Shown here: positions 28,566 through 38,548 of the stretch, piece by piece
Position numbering within the stretch: the first letter of the stretch is position 1
Layout: every line of letters begins with the position of its first letter
Source: Bifidobacterium breve
Lineage (GTDB): Bacteria > Cyanobacteriota > Cyanobacteriia > PCC-6307 > Cyanobiaceae
Length of the DNA stretch: 40,075 nucleotides
Assembly (NCBI GenBank): GCA_943325005.2
Contig: CALPNT020000005.1
Location: forward strand, 1-40,075
Direction: 5' to 3'
Made by a program: the position numbers and the translations under genes
Notes under the pieces: generated by a model
Databases searched by the model: none
What the model was told of the DNA's origin: nothing
The model's input: only the letters and a program-made list of their open reading frames with translations

Positions 28566-29834
28566 ATGCCGGCCCATCCCGTGACCACCGGCTTCCATGA
28601 CTGGGATTTTCGCCCGCCCCAGTCCGCTGCGATCGGCGACCATGACGTGCCTCTGGTCTCCAGCCATCTCGAGGGGCGTCGCATTGCCCTGGTGGTCACC
28701 GGCGGGATCGCCGCTCTGCGGACGCCGGATCTGGCCAGGGCTCTGCGCCGCCGCGGTGCCGAGGTCACAGCGATCTGCAGTGCCGAGGCCTTGCCCTTCG
28801 TGGGGCGCCAGGCCCTGGAATGGGCCACCTGCAGGCCTCTGGTCACCCGCCTGAGCTGGCGGGCCGAGCATCTCTCCGATGCCGAGCCCTTCGATGTCTG
28901 GCTGGTGGCGCCAGCCACGGCCAACACCATCGCCAAGCTGGCCAGCGGCATCGCCGATACGCCCGTGACGGCGGCGCTGGCTTCGGCCCTGGGGCGTCTG
29001 GAGCAGGGCCGCACCCGGCTGTTGATGGCGCCGACCATGCACGGCTCGCTGCACACCTCGATCCTGGAGCGCCAGGCCAGATCGCTGGCGCAGCTGGGGG
29101 TGACCTGGCTGGCCCCCCGGGATGCCTACGGCAAGCACAACCTGCCTGATCTGGAGGTGCTGGTGGTGGCTGTCTGCCGGGCCGTCAGCAGCAGTTCGCT
29201 GCGGGGCCGGCGGATCCTGGTGACCGGTGGCCCCACCCCGGTGCCGATCGACGGCGTGCGCCGCATCGTCAATCGGTTCAGCGGCCGACTGGCGGCGGCG
29301 ATCAGCGAAGAGCTGCTGTTGCGGGGGGCCGATCCCCTATTGCTGCTCGGCCAGGGGTCGACGCCGCCGCCCGCCTGGATTCCCCATCACCTGGTCAGCA
29401 GTTTTGACGACTATCGGGATCAGGTGCTGGCGGCGCTGGCGGGGGGGCTGGATGCCGGTATTTTTTCGGCGGCAGTGGCCGATTACCGGCCCCGACAGGT
29501 GCATCCGGGCAAGTTGGCCAGTGGCGAGGCGTCGCTGAGCCTCGAGCTGGAGCCGACGGAAAAGGTGATTGATCAGGTGCGCGCTGCCGATCCACGGCTG
29601 CCGATGGTGACCTTCAAGGTGCTCGCCGGCGGCAGTGACGCCGAGCTCTTGGCCGTGGCCCGCGCCAGGTTGGATCGCTTTGAGCTGGTGGTGGCCAACC
29701 GGGCCGAAGAGGTGCGGGGCGATGAGCAGAGCGCCTGGTTGGTGAGTGCCAGCGGCGAAAGCCGCCATTGCGGCAAGCCCGCCATCGCCCGGGCGATCGT
29801 CGACTGGCTGGAGCTGGCGGCGCCCTGGCCGTGA
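28566..29834 (+). CDS. CoaBC-like protein (phosphopantothenoylcysteine decarboxylase / phosphopantothenate-cysteine ligase family)
   Basis: 'IALVVTGGIAALRTPDLARALRRRGAEVTAICS', 'WLVAPATANTIAKLASGIADTPVT', 'GRRILVTGGPTPVPIDGVRRIVNRFSGRLAAAISEELLLRGA'. Confidence 0.85.
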   Translation: MPAHPVTTGFHDWDFRPPQSAAIGDHDVPLVSSHLEGRRIALVVTGGIAALRTPDLARALRRRGAEVTAICSAEALPFVGRQALEWATCRPLVTRLSWRAEHLSDAEPFDVWLVAPATANTIAKLASGIADTPVTAALASALGRLEQGRTRLLMAPTMHGSLHTSILERQARSLAQLGVTWLAPRDAYGKHNLPDLEVLVVAVCRAVSSSSLRGRRILVTGGPTPVPIDGVRRIVNRFSGRLAAAISEELLLRGADPLLLLGQGSTPPPAWIPHHLVSSFDDYRDQVLAALAGGLDAGIFSAAVADYRPRQVHPGKLASGEASLSLELEPTEKVIDQVRAADPRLPMVTFKVLAGGSDAELLAVARARLDRFELVVANRAEEVRGDEQSAWLVSASGESRHCGKPAIARAIVDWLELAAPWP

Positions 29835-29846
29835 GCGGCCTGGCGA

Positions 29847-30368
29847 TCAGTCAGCTTCCGGACAGCGCTGGAGCTGGGCCAGCACGGCGGGGTTCACCTC
29901 GATGCTGGTCGCTCCGGTGAAGAGGTCATGGTGCTGGCGGCGCAGGCTGCGGGCCCGGGCATTGAGCTGGCGCTGGGCTTCGGCCAGCTCCAGGCGGTGG
30001 CGGCGTTCCCAGGCCTGCAGCCCCTCATCCTGCTGCTGCCGCCAGAGGGCCAGCTGACGCTCATAGCGCTGGCGATCGAGCTCCTGGTCCTGCTCGCTGA
30101 AGCGCTCCTCCAGGGCCTCATCCCAGACGGGCGGCGCGCTCAGCAGGGGCTGGCTCTGCTGCTTGACGCGGCTCAGTCGCCGCTCGGCCTGGCGCAAGGC
30201 CGCCAATTCGGCCCTCAGGGTTTGGCTGCTCTGGCGGCAGAGCTTTGCCTGCTTCTGGTGCTCGGCTGGGGGCGCAACCAGCGACGGCTTGCCCCCGGGT
30301 GCGGGGCCCTGGCAGGCCATCAGGCTGGCCGCCAGCAGCAGGATCAGCGGGCCGAGATGTCGGCGCAT
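29847..30368 (-). CDS. putative lipoprotein, coiled-coil rich
   Basis: MRRHLGPLILLLAASLMACQGPAPG: signal peptide with lipobox LMAC; then Q/R/E-rich helices. Confidence 0.7.
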   Translation of the reverse strand: MRRHLGPLILLLAASLMACQGPAPGGKPSLVAPPAEHQKQAKLCRQSSQTLRAELAALRQAERRLSRVKQQSQPLLSAPPVWDEALEERFSEQDQELDRQRYERQLALWRQQQDEGLQAWERRHRLELAEAQRQLNARARSLRRQHHDLFTGATSIEVNPAVLAQLQRCPEAD

Positions 30369-30421
30369 GGGTGGCTCGGAAGCGGTGGCGGTGAATGGAC
30401 GCCCATTCTCGCGGCGGTGGT

Positions 30422-31198
30422 TCAGAGCGCGCCACCGCGGAACAGGTGCTGGTGGCTGGCCGAATAGAGCTTGGAGCGGGCCTGTTCAGGCGCAGCCAGG
30501 GCCGGGCTGATCACGTAGAGGGTGGTGCGGATCAGCTGCCGTTGGCGGCTGGCGGCGGCCATCTCCTGCAGCGGTACCACCGTGAGCCACTGGTCCGGCC
30601 AGCTCACCCGATAGCCGATCGCCACGGGAGTGTCGGCGGGATAGTGCAGCAGCAGCTCGGCCTGCACCTCCTCCACGTGACGGGCACTGAGGTAGAGGCA
30701 GAGGGAGGCTCGCAGTGCGGCCAGGTGGGCGAGGGATTCGGTTTCAGGCACGCCGGTGCGGCCACCGGTACGGCCGAGCACGATCGTCTGCACCAGGCCG
30801 GGGATCGTCAGCTCCCGGCCCAGGGCCGCGGCGGTGGCCTGGTAGGCGCTGATGCCCGGCACCACCTCGACGCCGATACCAGCATCGGCCAGGCGGCAGA
30901 TCTGTTCCTGAATCGCGCCGTAGAGGCAGGGATCGCCATCGTGGAGTCGCACCACCCGCTTACCGGCTCTGGCCCGATCGACCACCACGGCGATCACCTC
31001 TTCAAGGGTGAGGCTGCTGGTGCGGATACGTTCACAGCCTGCTGGTGCCAGGGCCGCGATCTGGGGGCTCACCAGGGAGTCGGTCCAGACGAGCACCTCG
31101 GCCTGCTCCACCGCCCGGGTGGCCCGCAGCGTCATCAGGTCGGGGGCCCCGGGCCCGGCGCCGACGATCATCACGCCGCTGCTCGACTGCTGGGACAT
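30422..31198 (-). CDS. cobM: precorrin-4 C11-methyltransferase
   Basis: From MSQQSSSGVMIVGAGPGAPDLMTLRATRAVEQAEVLVWTDSLVSP; 'VVRLHDGDPCLYGAIQEQ', 'VVPGISAYQATAAAL', 'GRTGVPETESLAHLA'. Confidence 0.93.
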   Translation of the reverse strand: MSQQSSSGVMIVGAGPGAPDLMTLRATRAVEQAEVLVWTDSLVSPQIAALAPAGCERIRTSSLTLEEVIAVVVDRARAGKRVVRLHDGDPCLYGAIQEQICRLADAGIGVEVVPGISAYQATAAALGRELTIPGLVQTIVLGRTGGRTGVPETESLAHLAALRASLCLYLSARHVEEVQAELLLHYPADTPVAIGYRVSWPDQWLTVVPLQEMAAASRQRQLIRTTLYVISPALAAPEQARSKLYSASHQHLFRGGAL

Positions 31199-31263
31199 GG
31201 CTGCAGCGGCCTCGCTTGAGGCTGGGGACGAAAACGGGACGGGAGACGGGGACGAAGCAGGGA

Positions 31264-32121
31264 TCAAGGCGTCACTCCACTGGGGTCGGGCAGGGGCCGG
31301 TGGCGGCCCAGCAACCACCAGAGGCCCAGACCTCCGGCGGCGATCAGCAGCAGGCTCATCAGCTGGGCCATGCGCAGGCCGCCCTGGCAGAAGGGCGGCT
31401 GGCTGAACAGGCAGAGGGGATCGAGCCGCAGCGCCTCGATCCACACCCGGCCCGTGCTGTAAGCCATCAGGTACACGCAGCTCATCGCCCCGGCCGGCAG
31501 GGCGATGCGGCCGCGGCTGGCGAGGCGGAACAGGCCGAGCAGCAGGGCACAGACCGCCAGATCCCAGAGCGATTCATACAGAAAGGTGGGATGGAAGCTC
31601 GACTCAGCCAGGAACAGCACCGGTCGGTTGGCGGGCGGGATAATCACCGCCCAGGGCAGGGAGGTGGGCAGGCCGAAGGCTTCTGAATTGAAAAAATTGC
31701 CCCAGCGGCCGATCGCCTGACCCAGGGCCACCGCTGGCACGAGAACGTCGAGCAGGGGCCAGAAGGCTTGGCGCCGCCAGCGGCAGAACAGGATCGTCAC
31801 CAGGGTGCCGCCGAGCAGGGCGCCATGGATGGCAATGCCGCCGTGCCAGATCGCGAACACATCGGGCCAATGGGCCTGGTACTGGCGCCACTCCAGCGCC
31901 ACGTAGTAGGTGCGGGCACCGATCACGGCGCCAAGCACCAGCACCGGCAGCAGATCGGCGATCAAGGCAGGATCGAGGCCCCGCCGCCGCCCCAGGGCCA
32001 TGGACAGCACCAGGCCCAGCAGCACCGCCGTGGCGATCAGCAGGCCATACCAGCGCAAACTCAAGGGGCCCAGCTGGAAAACCAGGGGCCCCGGCGAGCT
32101 CAGGGTGGACAGAAGAGCCAT
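31264..32121 (-). CDS. lgt: prolipoprotein diacylglyceryl transferase
   Basis: '[20 protein letters not shown]', '[12 protein letters not shown]', '[19 protein letters not shown]', '[12 protein letters not shown]'. Confidence 0.95.
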   Translation of the reverse strand: MALLSTLSSPGPLVFQLGPLSLRWYGLLIATAVLLGLVLSMALGRRRGLDPALIADLLPVLVLGAVIGARTYYVALEWRQYQAHWPDVFAIWHGGIAIHGALLGGTLVTILFCRWRRQAFWPLLDVLVPAVALGQAIGRWGNFFNSEAFGLPTSLPWAVIIPPANRPVLFLAESSFHPTFLYESLWDLAVCALLLGLFRLASRGRIALPAGAMSCVYLMAYSTGRVWIEALRLDPLCLFSQPPFCQGGLRMAQLMSLLLIAAGGLGLWWLLGRHRPLPDPSGVTP

Positions 32122-32144
32122 GGGCTCGGCAGCACCACTGGGAA

Positions 32145-33074
32145 TCAGAAGCCCTCCGCGGCCTGTACTTTCTCCACCTGGCGCTTCTTGAGCACCAGCA
32201 TGATCTGGGCCAGGGCGACGACGGCGAAGAAGGCGAGCATGCCGTAGATGCGCACGGGGTTCTGCAGCACCACTTCCACATCCAGCTGGCCGAAGCCACC
32301 GACATTCGGATCATTGGTGAGCGGTGCGCCGGCTTCCACCTGATCGCCGACGGCCACCTGCAGGCTCGGGCCAGCAGGGATGGTTTCGGTGACGCTGCCG
32401 GAGGCGGTGCTGATCTCCACCAGCGTGGCGCCGTTCTCACCAGCGGTGATGCTGCTGATCGTGCCGGTGGCGGGGGCGTTGAAAACACCGTTGTTGGTCT
32501 TTTCACCGGCGGGGGTCACCTGGCCGCGGCCGCGGTTGCCGCCGACGTGGAGCTGATATTTGCCGAAGTGGATGGAGCTGTCGGTGGCGGGATCAGGCGC
32601 CAGCACAGGGAAGACGATCTTCTGGTGCTGGTCGCCGGGGATGGGGCCGACCAGAATGATGTTGGGCTGGTCGTCGCTGTATTGGGTGTAGTAGACGCCG
32701 GCGGTCTCTTCTTTCAGCTCGTCGGTGAGCCGCTCGGGCGGGGCCAGGGTGAAGCCCTCGGGCAGCATCACCACGGCGCCCACGTTCAGGCCGGTGCGGC
32801 TGCCATCGCTGGAGACCTGCTGCACCGAAGTGTCATAGGGGATCTCCACCTCAGCCTTGAACACCGTGTCTGGGAAGACCGCCTGGGGCACTTCGGCTCG
32901 GGTGATCTTCTTGGCCAGGTGGCAGTTGGCGCACACCAGCTTGCCGGTGGCCTCCCGGGGATTGGCGTAATTCTGCTGAGCCCAGAAGGGATAGGCCCAG
33001 CTGGGGCTGGCGCCACCCAGCAGCACCGTGAAGGCAAGCAGGCTGCCGAACAGAAGGGAGAGGGAACGACGCAT
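32145..33074 (-). CDS. petA: apocytochrome f
   Basis: From [56 protein letters not shown] (mature YPFWAQ, CANCH heme site). Confidence 0.97.
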   Translation of the reverse strand: MRRSLSLLFGSLLAFTVLLGGASPSWAYPFWAQQNYANPREATGKLVCANCHLAKKITRAEVPQAVFPDTVFKAEVEIPYDTSVQQVSSDGSRTGLNVGAVVMLPEGFTLAPPERLTDELKEETAGVYYTQYSDDQPNIILVGPIPGDQHQKIVFPVLAPDPATDSSIHFGKYQLHVGGNRGRGQVTPAGEKTNNGVFNAPATGTISSITAGENGATLVEISTASGSVTETIPAGPSLQVAVGDQVEAGAPLTNDPNVGGFGQLDVEVVLQNPVRIYGMLAFFAVVALAQIMLVLKKRQVEKVQAAEGF

Positions 33075-33144
33075 GGGGAGGGGCGGGCGGCGGAAGCTGG
33101 GATGGGGCGACGGGGCTGGGGCGCTGGCGCTCAGAGCGCGGGGA

Positions 33145-33693
33145 TCAGCCCCACCAGGGCTTCTCGCCGGTTCGGAAGTCGGTTTCGCTCCACTGGCTGA
33201 GGAAGACGTTGTCGCTCTCGACGTTGATGTGGGCCAGGGCGAGAGGCAGGGGAGCCGGACCGCGCACCACCTTGCCGGTGGCGTCGTACTGGCTGCCGTG
33301 ACAAGGACACATGAACTTATTGGCACCGCTGTTCCAGGGCACGACGCAGCCCAGGTGGGTGCAGATGGCGTTGATGCCGTAGTTGCCGATGGCCTCAGGG
33401 CCCTCGACGATCAGGTAGGTGGGATCTCCTTTGAGGCCCTGCACCAGGCTGCGGTCACCCTCCTTGTGGGTGGCCAGCCAGCCGCTGGCGGTGACCGTGT
33501 TGCCCAGCTCGTCCTTAGCGGTGGTGCCGCCGCCGGATCCGGCGGCACGGGGCGGAATGAAGTAGTTGGCCACCGGGTAGAGCACGCCGAGGGCCACGCC
33601 GGTGACGGAGCCGAAGGTGAGCAGATTCATGAACTGCCGACGACCCATGCTGGGGACGTCACCGCTCGAAGAGGCCGCAGGAATCTGGGTCAT
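33145..33693 (-). CDS. petC: cytochrome b6f Rieske iron-sulfur protein
   Basis: From [41 protein letters not shown]; '[10 protein letters not shown]' and 'CPCHGSQYD'. Confidence 0.97.
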   Translation of the reverse strand: MTQIPAASSSGDVPSMGRRQFMNLLTFGSVTGVALGVLYPVANYFIPPRAAGSGGGTTAKDELGNTVTASGWLATHKEGDRSLVQGLKGDPTYLIVEGPEAIGNYGINAICTHLGCVVPWNSGANKFMCPCHGSQYDATGKVVRGPAPLPLALAHINVESDNVFLSQWSETDFRTGEKPWWG

Positions 33694-33792
33694 GGGCAAC
33701 CTTCCGGGAGTCCGGTCCAACGTGGCGCCCATTATGAACCTTGCGGTTCCCGGCCCGTGTGGCTACCGCGCTCGCCCTCGGCCGGCTGCAAC

Positions 33793-34167
33793 ATGCTGTT
33801 GTGCAGCACATCGCCTTTCGTGTCCGTCAGCGAACCGTTCAGAGCCGATCAACCTCTCTCTGGTGAGGAGGTGCTGGCCCTGCTGCGCCGGCGCTGGCAG
33901 GCCTCCTACGACCTGCAGCTGGTGCAGCGTCGTGGTCGCCTCTATCTGCAGGTGATGTGGGCCTATCTGGAGCAGCAGTCGTTTCCGCTCACGGCCCAGG
34001 CCTACGCCGAAGCCCTGGAGGAGCTGGTGGGCACCCTCAATGGTCTGGGGGTCGCCGCCCAGGTGCGCCAGTGGTTGGAGACCACCCGCGACAAGCCCCG
34101 GCTCGGCAAGGCTCTCTCTCTTCCCCTGGAGCTGCCGCCGGGGCGGGCCAGCGAATTTCTGCTCTAG
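33793..34167 (+). CDS. DUF3067-like small protein; start may be GTG near 33820
   Basis: 'PLSGEEVLALLRRRWQASYDLQLVQRRGRLYLQVMWAYLEQQSFPLTAQAYAEALEELVGTLNGLGVAAQVRQWLETTRDKPRLGKALSLPL'. Confidence 0.75.
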   Translation: MLLCSTSPFVSVSEPFRADQPLSGEEVLALLRRRWQASYDLQLVQRRGRLYLQVMWAYLEQQSFPLTAQAYAEALEELVGTLNGLGVAAQVRQWLETTRDKPRLGKALSLPLELPPGRASEFLL

Positions 34168-34243
34168 AGGCTCCTGGTGGACGGCGGTCGGACAGCCCCA
34201 GGTCGGGTGATCTGGTCGCTGCTGGGCGGGCCTCGGCGGCGCT

Positions 34244-35119
34244 TCAGGTGCTGGCCACAGGCGCCGGCCGCAGGCCCTGGGTCAAGGCCACCAGGCCCAC
34301 GCCGATCAGATACAGGGCCGTGATCGCGCCGCCGAGCAGCAGCATCGTCACCGGGTCGGTGGAGGGGGTCAGCACCGCGCCGGCCAGGGCGCTGATCAGG
34401 ATCACCCAGCGCCAGGCCCCCAGCATGGTGCGGGCGTCGATCAGGCCGAGGGCGCCCAGCAGCAGCTGCAGCACCGGCAGCTGGAAGGCCAGGGCGGTGG
34501 CCACCATCAGCAGCAGCACGAAGTCGAGATAGCGCTCAATCGACCAGATCGGTTCGACCACATCGGCGCCATAGCTGACCAGGAAGCGCAGAGCTGCCGG
34601 GACCAGGGCCGACCAGGCAAAGGCCAGGCCGGCGGCGAACAGCAGGGTGGATCCAGCCACGGCCGGTGCCACCAGGCGCCGCTCGCGGCGACTGAGCCCG
34701 GGCAACACGAAGGCCAGGCCCTCGAACAGCACCCAGGGCAGGGCCAGGGTGAGGCCGGCGTAACCGGCCACCTTGAGGGAGACGAACAGAAACTCGCCGG
34801 GGGCCAGCTGCAGAAAGCGCACGCCGGTGGCGGGCAGCTCCAGCAACTTCACCAGCGGCTTCACGAAGGCCAGGCAGGCGGCTGCCGCGATCACCACCGC
34901 CAGCAGGCTGCGCAGCACCCGGCGGCGCAGCTCCTCCAGGTGATCCACCAGGGTCATTTCCACTTCGCCGGGAAACTCCTCCGGTGGCGCAGCGGCCCCG
35001 GCGGCAGCTTCGGCGTCGGCTAGCAGGGCAGCAGCGGTGGCCGATTCGGCTGCTGTGTTCAGCGCCAGGGACCGGCTCGGCTCCCGGTCGGGGTTGGCGA
35101 TGGTGTCTGGCTCGCTCAT
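34244..35119 (-). CDS. tatC: Sec-independent protein translocase TatC
   Basis: 'MTLVDHLEELRRRVLRSLLAVV', 'FLFVSLKVAGYAGLTLALPWVLFEGLAFVLPGLSRRERR', six TM pattern. Confidence 0.95.
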   Translation of the reverse strand: MSEPDTIANPDREPSRSLALNTAAESATAAALLADAEAAAGAAAPPEEFPGEVEMTLVDHLEELRRRVLRSLLAVVIAAAACLAFVKPLVKLLELPATGVRFLQLAPGEFLFVSLKVAGYAGLTLALPWVLFEGLAFVLPGLSRRERRLVAPAVAGSTLLFAAGLAFAWSALVPAALRFLVSYGADVVEPIWSIERYLDFVLLLMVATALAFQLPVLQLLLGALGLIDARTMLGAWRWVILISALAGAVLTPSTDPVTMLLLGGAITALYLIGVGLVALTQGLRPAPVAST

Positions 35120-35150
35120 GGCATCCCTATCCGTCTGAGGTTAAGGGCCT

Positions 35151-36881
35151 TCAGCCACCGTTGTCCTGGGGATTTGAGTGGCGATCCAGCAGCTCCAGGG
35201 CTCGCTGCGGTTGGCCCCAGAGGATCTCGCCGCCGCGATGGCGCACCGTGCCCGGTTCGGCGCCTGGAATGCGTTGCAGGGTGTCGGCCGCCACCATCAC
35301 CACCGGTACGCGCGCATTGCCGCGCCCGCGGCTGAAGTGGGCCGCGAGGTCGGCGGCAGCGGCCAGGTCGGCTTCTCCTGGGGCCCCTTCCGATCCTTTG
35401 AGCACCACGTGGCTGCCGGGCAGTTCCTGGGCGTGGAACCAGAGGTCGCCGCGGCGGGCCTGGCGCAGGGCGATCCACTCGTTCTGGCGATGGTTGCGGC
35501 CCACCTGCAGCCGCAGCCCGCCGGCGCTGCGCAGCTCCAGCGGGCTGGGTTCAGCCGGTGAGCTGGATCGGCCGCCGCTACCGGCTCGGTTGCCGCGCCT
35601 GCGGGGCGCGGTCGGGGCGCTGCCGCGGTTGGGGCGCAGGTTGGCCAGTTGCTGCTCCTGCTCCTCGGCCAGGGCCTCGAGCTGGGTCCCATCCTCCAGT
35701 TGTTCGACGAAGGTGAGGCTGGTTTCCAGGCCCTGCAGGCGCTGTTGATGGTGCTCCAGGCGCGGCAGGATCGCCGCCAGTGAGCGGCGCAGCTTGCGGG
35801 CCTTGCGATACAGGGCCTGGGCCTCATCGATCTGGCCACGGTCTGGGTTCATCAGGCAGAGCAGGGCATCCGCCTGCTGCTGCAGCCCCTCGCTGGTGGG
35901 GACCGCATCGGCCAGGGCCTGCTGATGGTCGGCCTGCCGGCGTTCGCGTTCGATCGCCTGCCGCAGCCGCTGGGCCAGGCTGTGGCGGCGCTGCTCCCCG
36001 TACCGCTGGCTGAGCTGGTGGCCATAGAGGCGGGCCAGTCCACGGTTGATGGCCAGGTGGTTGATGGCCAGGCCGGACGCCTCGCCGCTGCTCGGGGCGG
36101 CCTCAGGCGGGCCCCAGCAGCGGTAGGTGTCGCCGCTTCCGAGCTGCAGCGCAAAGTGACCCTGCTCCAGGGCCTGCAGCCAGGCCTGCCACTGCTCCCA
36201 CAGGAGCTGCCAGTGCGCTTCCGCCAGCGCCTGGACCGGCTGGTCGGCCCAGGCGCTTGGCACCAACTGGCGAATCAGGGCTGGGCTGGTGCCCTGGTAG
36301 GCCTCGAGCAGGGCCCGTTTCAGGCTGACGGGAACGAGCGTCAGCCGCCGCCGCCAGCTTTCCTGGCTCTCCAGTCGCCGGGGCGGTTCGCCTGCCATCG
36401 ACGGCGGTGGGCCGTAGGCGTCGCCGGTGCCGATCGGCCGCCGCCGCGATTGGTCTGAGCGCACCTGTCGCCCCAGAGCGATCACCCGCCGCTGCTCGTC
36501 CAGCAGGAACAGATTGCTGTGGCGGCCCATCAGTTCCAGCACCAGGCTGCGCTGGAGTGCTTCACCCGGCCTGGGGGCGAAGCCCAGCTCCACCACCCGC
36601 TCCCAGCCCAGTTGCTCCAGGCTCACCAGGGCGAGGCCCCGCAACCCGTGCTGAATCTGCTGGGCCAGGGTGCTGCCCTCTCCCTGGCGCGCCGGCGGCG
36701 GGATCGCCAGCAGTCGCGGGGCCTCGGCCAGCCAGCTCAGATCGAGCCAGAAGCTGCCCTCCAGGCTGCGCAGGGCGATCTGCAGGCCGTGGGCTTCTCC
36801 CTGCTGCGCTTTCTCGAAGCGGCTTGGCAGCAAGACAGCCTGCAGCTCTGCCACCACCGCCTTGAGGGTGGTCAGATCCAT
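35151..36881 (-). CDS. NFACT family protein (Rqc2/RqcH, fibronectin-binding-like)
   Basis: From MDLTTLKAVVAELQAVLLPSRFEKAQQ; 'LVLELMGRHSNLFLLDEQRRVIAL', 'QVGRNHRQNEWIALRQARRGDLWFHAQELPGSHVVLK'. Confidence 0.9.
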   Translation of the reverse strand: MDLTTLKAVVAELQAVLLPSRFEKAQQGEAHGLQIALRSLEGSFWLDLSWLAEAPRLLAIPPPARQGEGSTLAQQIQHGLRGLALVSLEQLGWERVVELGFAPRPGEALQRSLVLELMGRHSNLFLLDEQRRVIALGRQVRSDQSRRRPIGTGDAYGPPPSMAGEPPRRLESQESWRRRLTLVPVSLKRALLEAYQGTSPALIRQLVPSAWADQPVQALAEAHWQLLWEQWQAWLQALEQGHFALQLGSGDTYRCWGPPEAAPSSGEASGLAINHLAINRGLARLYGHQLSQRYGEQRRHSLAQRLRQAIERERRQADHQQALADAVPTSEGLQQQADALLCLMNPDRGQIDEAQALYRKARKLRRSLAAILPRLEHHQQRLQGLETSLTFVEQLEDGTQLEALAEEQEQQLANLRPNRGSAPTAPRRRGNRAGSGGRSSSPAEPSPLELRSAGGLRLQVGRNHRQNEWIALRQARRGDLWFHAQELPGSHVVLKGSEGAPGEADLAAAADLAAHFSRGRGNARVPVVMVAADTLQRIPGAEPGTVRHRGGEILWGQPQRALELLDRHSNPQDNGG

Positions 36882-36966
36882 CGCCTGGATGGCTGGCTGG
36901 GAAACGATCACCGCACTGCCTCTGCCCGCCCTTACTCTGCTGCCCAGCCCCACCGCCTGAAGGACC

Positions 36967-37530
36967 GTGACCGACAGCGCCGGTCGACTCACCGTGATCA
37001 CCGGCCCCAGCGGGGTGGGCAAGGGCACGCTGGTGGCCCAACTGCTGCAGCGCCATCCGCTGATCTGGCTGTCGGTGTCAGCCACCACCCGGAGTCCCAG
37101 GCCTGGCGAACAGGAGGGCAGCAGTTATTTCTTCCTCGATCGTCCCAGCTTTGAGCGCCAGGTGGCTGAGGGGGGCTTGCTGGAGTGGGCCGAGTTCGCC
37201 GGCAATCTCTATGGCACGCCGCGCCAGCCGGTGGAGCGCCAGCTGGCCGCGGGCCGGCCGGTGCTGCTGGAGATCGAACTGGAGGGGGCCCGCCAGGTGC
37301 GGCACAGCTTTCCGGCCGCTTTCCAGGTGTTTCTGGAGCCCCCCAGTTTCGAGGAGCTGGAGCGGCGCATCCGCGGCCGCGGCACCGACAGCGAAGAGGC
37401 GATAGCCCGCCGGCTGGAACGGGCCCGGGTCGAACTGGCCGCGGCCAGCGAGTTTGATGCCCGCCTGGTGAATGGCGACCTGCTGCAGGCCCTGGCCCAG
37501 CTGGAGCAGCTGATGGGGCTTGCCGCTTAG
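36967..37530 (+). CDS. gmk: guanylate kinase
   Basis: GTG start; '[20 protein letters not shown]', '[23 protein letters not shown]', '[15 protein letters not shown]', '[12 protein letters not shown]'. Confidence 0.96.
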   Translation: MTDSAGRLTVITGPSGVGKGTLVAQLLQRHPLIWLSVSATTRSPRPGEQEGSSYFFLDRPSFERQVAEGGLLEWAEFAGNLYGTPRQPVERQLAAGRPVLLEIELEGARQVRHSFPAAFQVFLEPPSFEELERRIRGRGTDSEEAIARRLERARVELAAASEFDARLVNGDLLQALAQLEQLMGLAA

Positions 37531-37716
37531 GGGAGCGGGCTCAGGCGCCGGAGCGCCGCTTGCCGCACCCCAGGCAGAGGCCCCTGCACTGCAGGCCACG
37601 TCGGCACGGCCGCCGGTCTCAAGGACCAGACAGGCGGCTCTGCAGTCGGATCCACGGCTTGCAGCGATCCTGTTGTGCAGAGGCTTGGCGGGCTCCGCTG
37701 CTCAGGGAGAGCAGCC

Positions 37717-37745
37717 AAAAAAAAGCGGCCCTGGAAGGGACCGCT
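37717..37745 (-). terminator. intrinsic terminator of psaF-psaJ
   Basis: Reverse strand AGCGGTCC-CTTCCA-GGGCCGCT followed by TTTTTTTT, about 40 nt after the psaJ stop. Confidence 0.9.
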
Positions 37746-37782
37746 GGCTGTACCTGTGTTGTCGGCAACCCGTGCTGGCTGT

Positions 37783-37899
37783 TCAGAGCGGGTGGAAGAG
37801 CAGGTCGGGGAAGAAACGGTTGAACTCGATCATGATTCCGGCGGTGATCGTGAACCAGATGGCGGCGAAGACCGGCGCGGTGGTGAGGAACTTCTTCAT
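37783..37899 (-). CDS. psaJ: photosystem I reaction centre subunit IX
   Basis: My translation: [38 protein letters not shown] (38 aa); too short for the ORF track. Confidence 0.97.
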   Translation of the reverse strand: MKKFLTTAPVFAAIWFTITAGIMIEFNRFFPDLLFHPL

Positions 37900-37947
37900 G
37901 GCTACGGGGTTGGGTCGTTAAGGACGATGCGGCGCGGATTTCCTGGA

Positions 37948-37978
37948 ACCGGCGACTTGGGAACCAAGTGAATCCGGT
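37948..37978 (-). other. two-part hairpin in the psaF-psaJ spacer
   Basis: ACCGG-CG-ACTTGG-GAA-CCAAGT-GAAT-CCGGT: 6-bp apical stem with GAA loop, internal loop, 5-bp outer stem. Confidence 0.6.
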
Positions 37979-37993
37979 GGCGGGGAAGCCGAT

Positions 37994-38473
37994 TCAGCGA
38001 GGCGAAACGGTGATCTTGCTGTCGGCTTCAGTGAGCTTGCCGGTGCCGAACTCCTTGAAGGCGGCCAGGGGCCAGGTGGCGGCGGCAAGGGTGGCCTTCA
38101 GGGCCACAGGCAGATCGATCTGGATCTCGTGCATGGTGGCGTCCTTGCGGCCGGCCACAGCCTGGAGATAGCCCCGGCCGGCCCAGCCGATGCAACCAGC
38201 GATGTAAAGGAAGGCGATGCCCGGAATGATGAAGTCACCGGCGTGGCTCCAGCGACCGTCAACGATCAGGTGGGGCAAGCCATCGGTGCCGCACAGGGCC
38301 TGGCTGTACATGGAGAAGCGGGCCTTGGCCTGGGCGGTGGTGGCGCCGGCAGCCCGCTGCTGGAAGCGGGCGCTTTCGGCACACGGGGTCAGGCCGCCGA
38401 TCTCGGCATGGGCCACAGGGGCGAAGCCGAGGAGCAGGAAGGCGGAAAGAAGAACGGCGAAAAGACGGCGCAT
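37994..38473 (-). CDS. psaF: photosystem I reaction centre subunit III
   Basis: From MRRLFAVLLSAFLLLGFAPVAHAEIGGLTPCAESARFQQRAAGATT...GLPHLIVDGRWSHAGDFIIPGIAFLYIAGCIGWAGRGYL. Confidence 0.97.
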   Translation of the reverse strand: MRRLFAVLLSAFLLLGFAPVAHAEIGGLTPCAESARFQQRAAGATTAQAKARFSMYSQALCGTDGLPHLIVDGRWSHAGDFIIPGIAFLYIAGCIGWAGRGYLQAVAGRKDATMHEIQIDLPVALKATLAAATWPLAAFKEFGTGKLTEADSKITVSPR

Positions 38474-38548
38474 GGAGAGGGAGCCGGTTAGAGGCTGCCG
38501 TGGGGGCAGGATGTCACCAGCGGACAGTACGAGAGGCGATCCAGGGCT

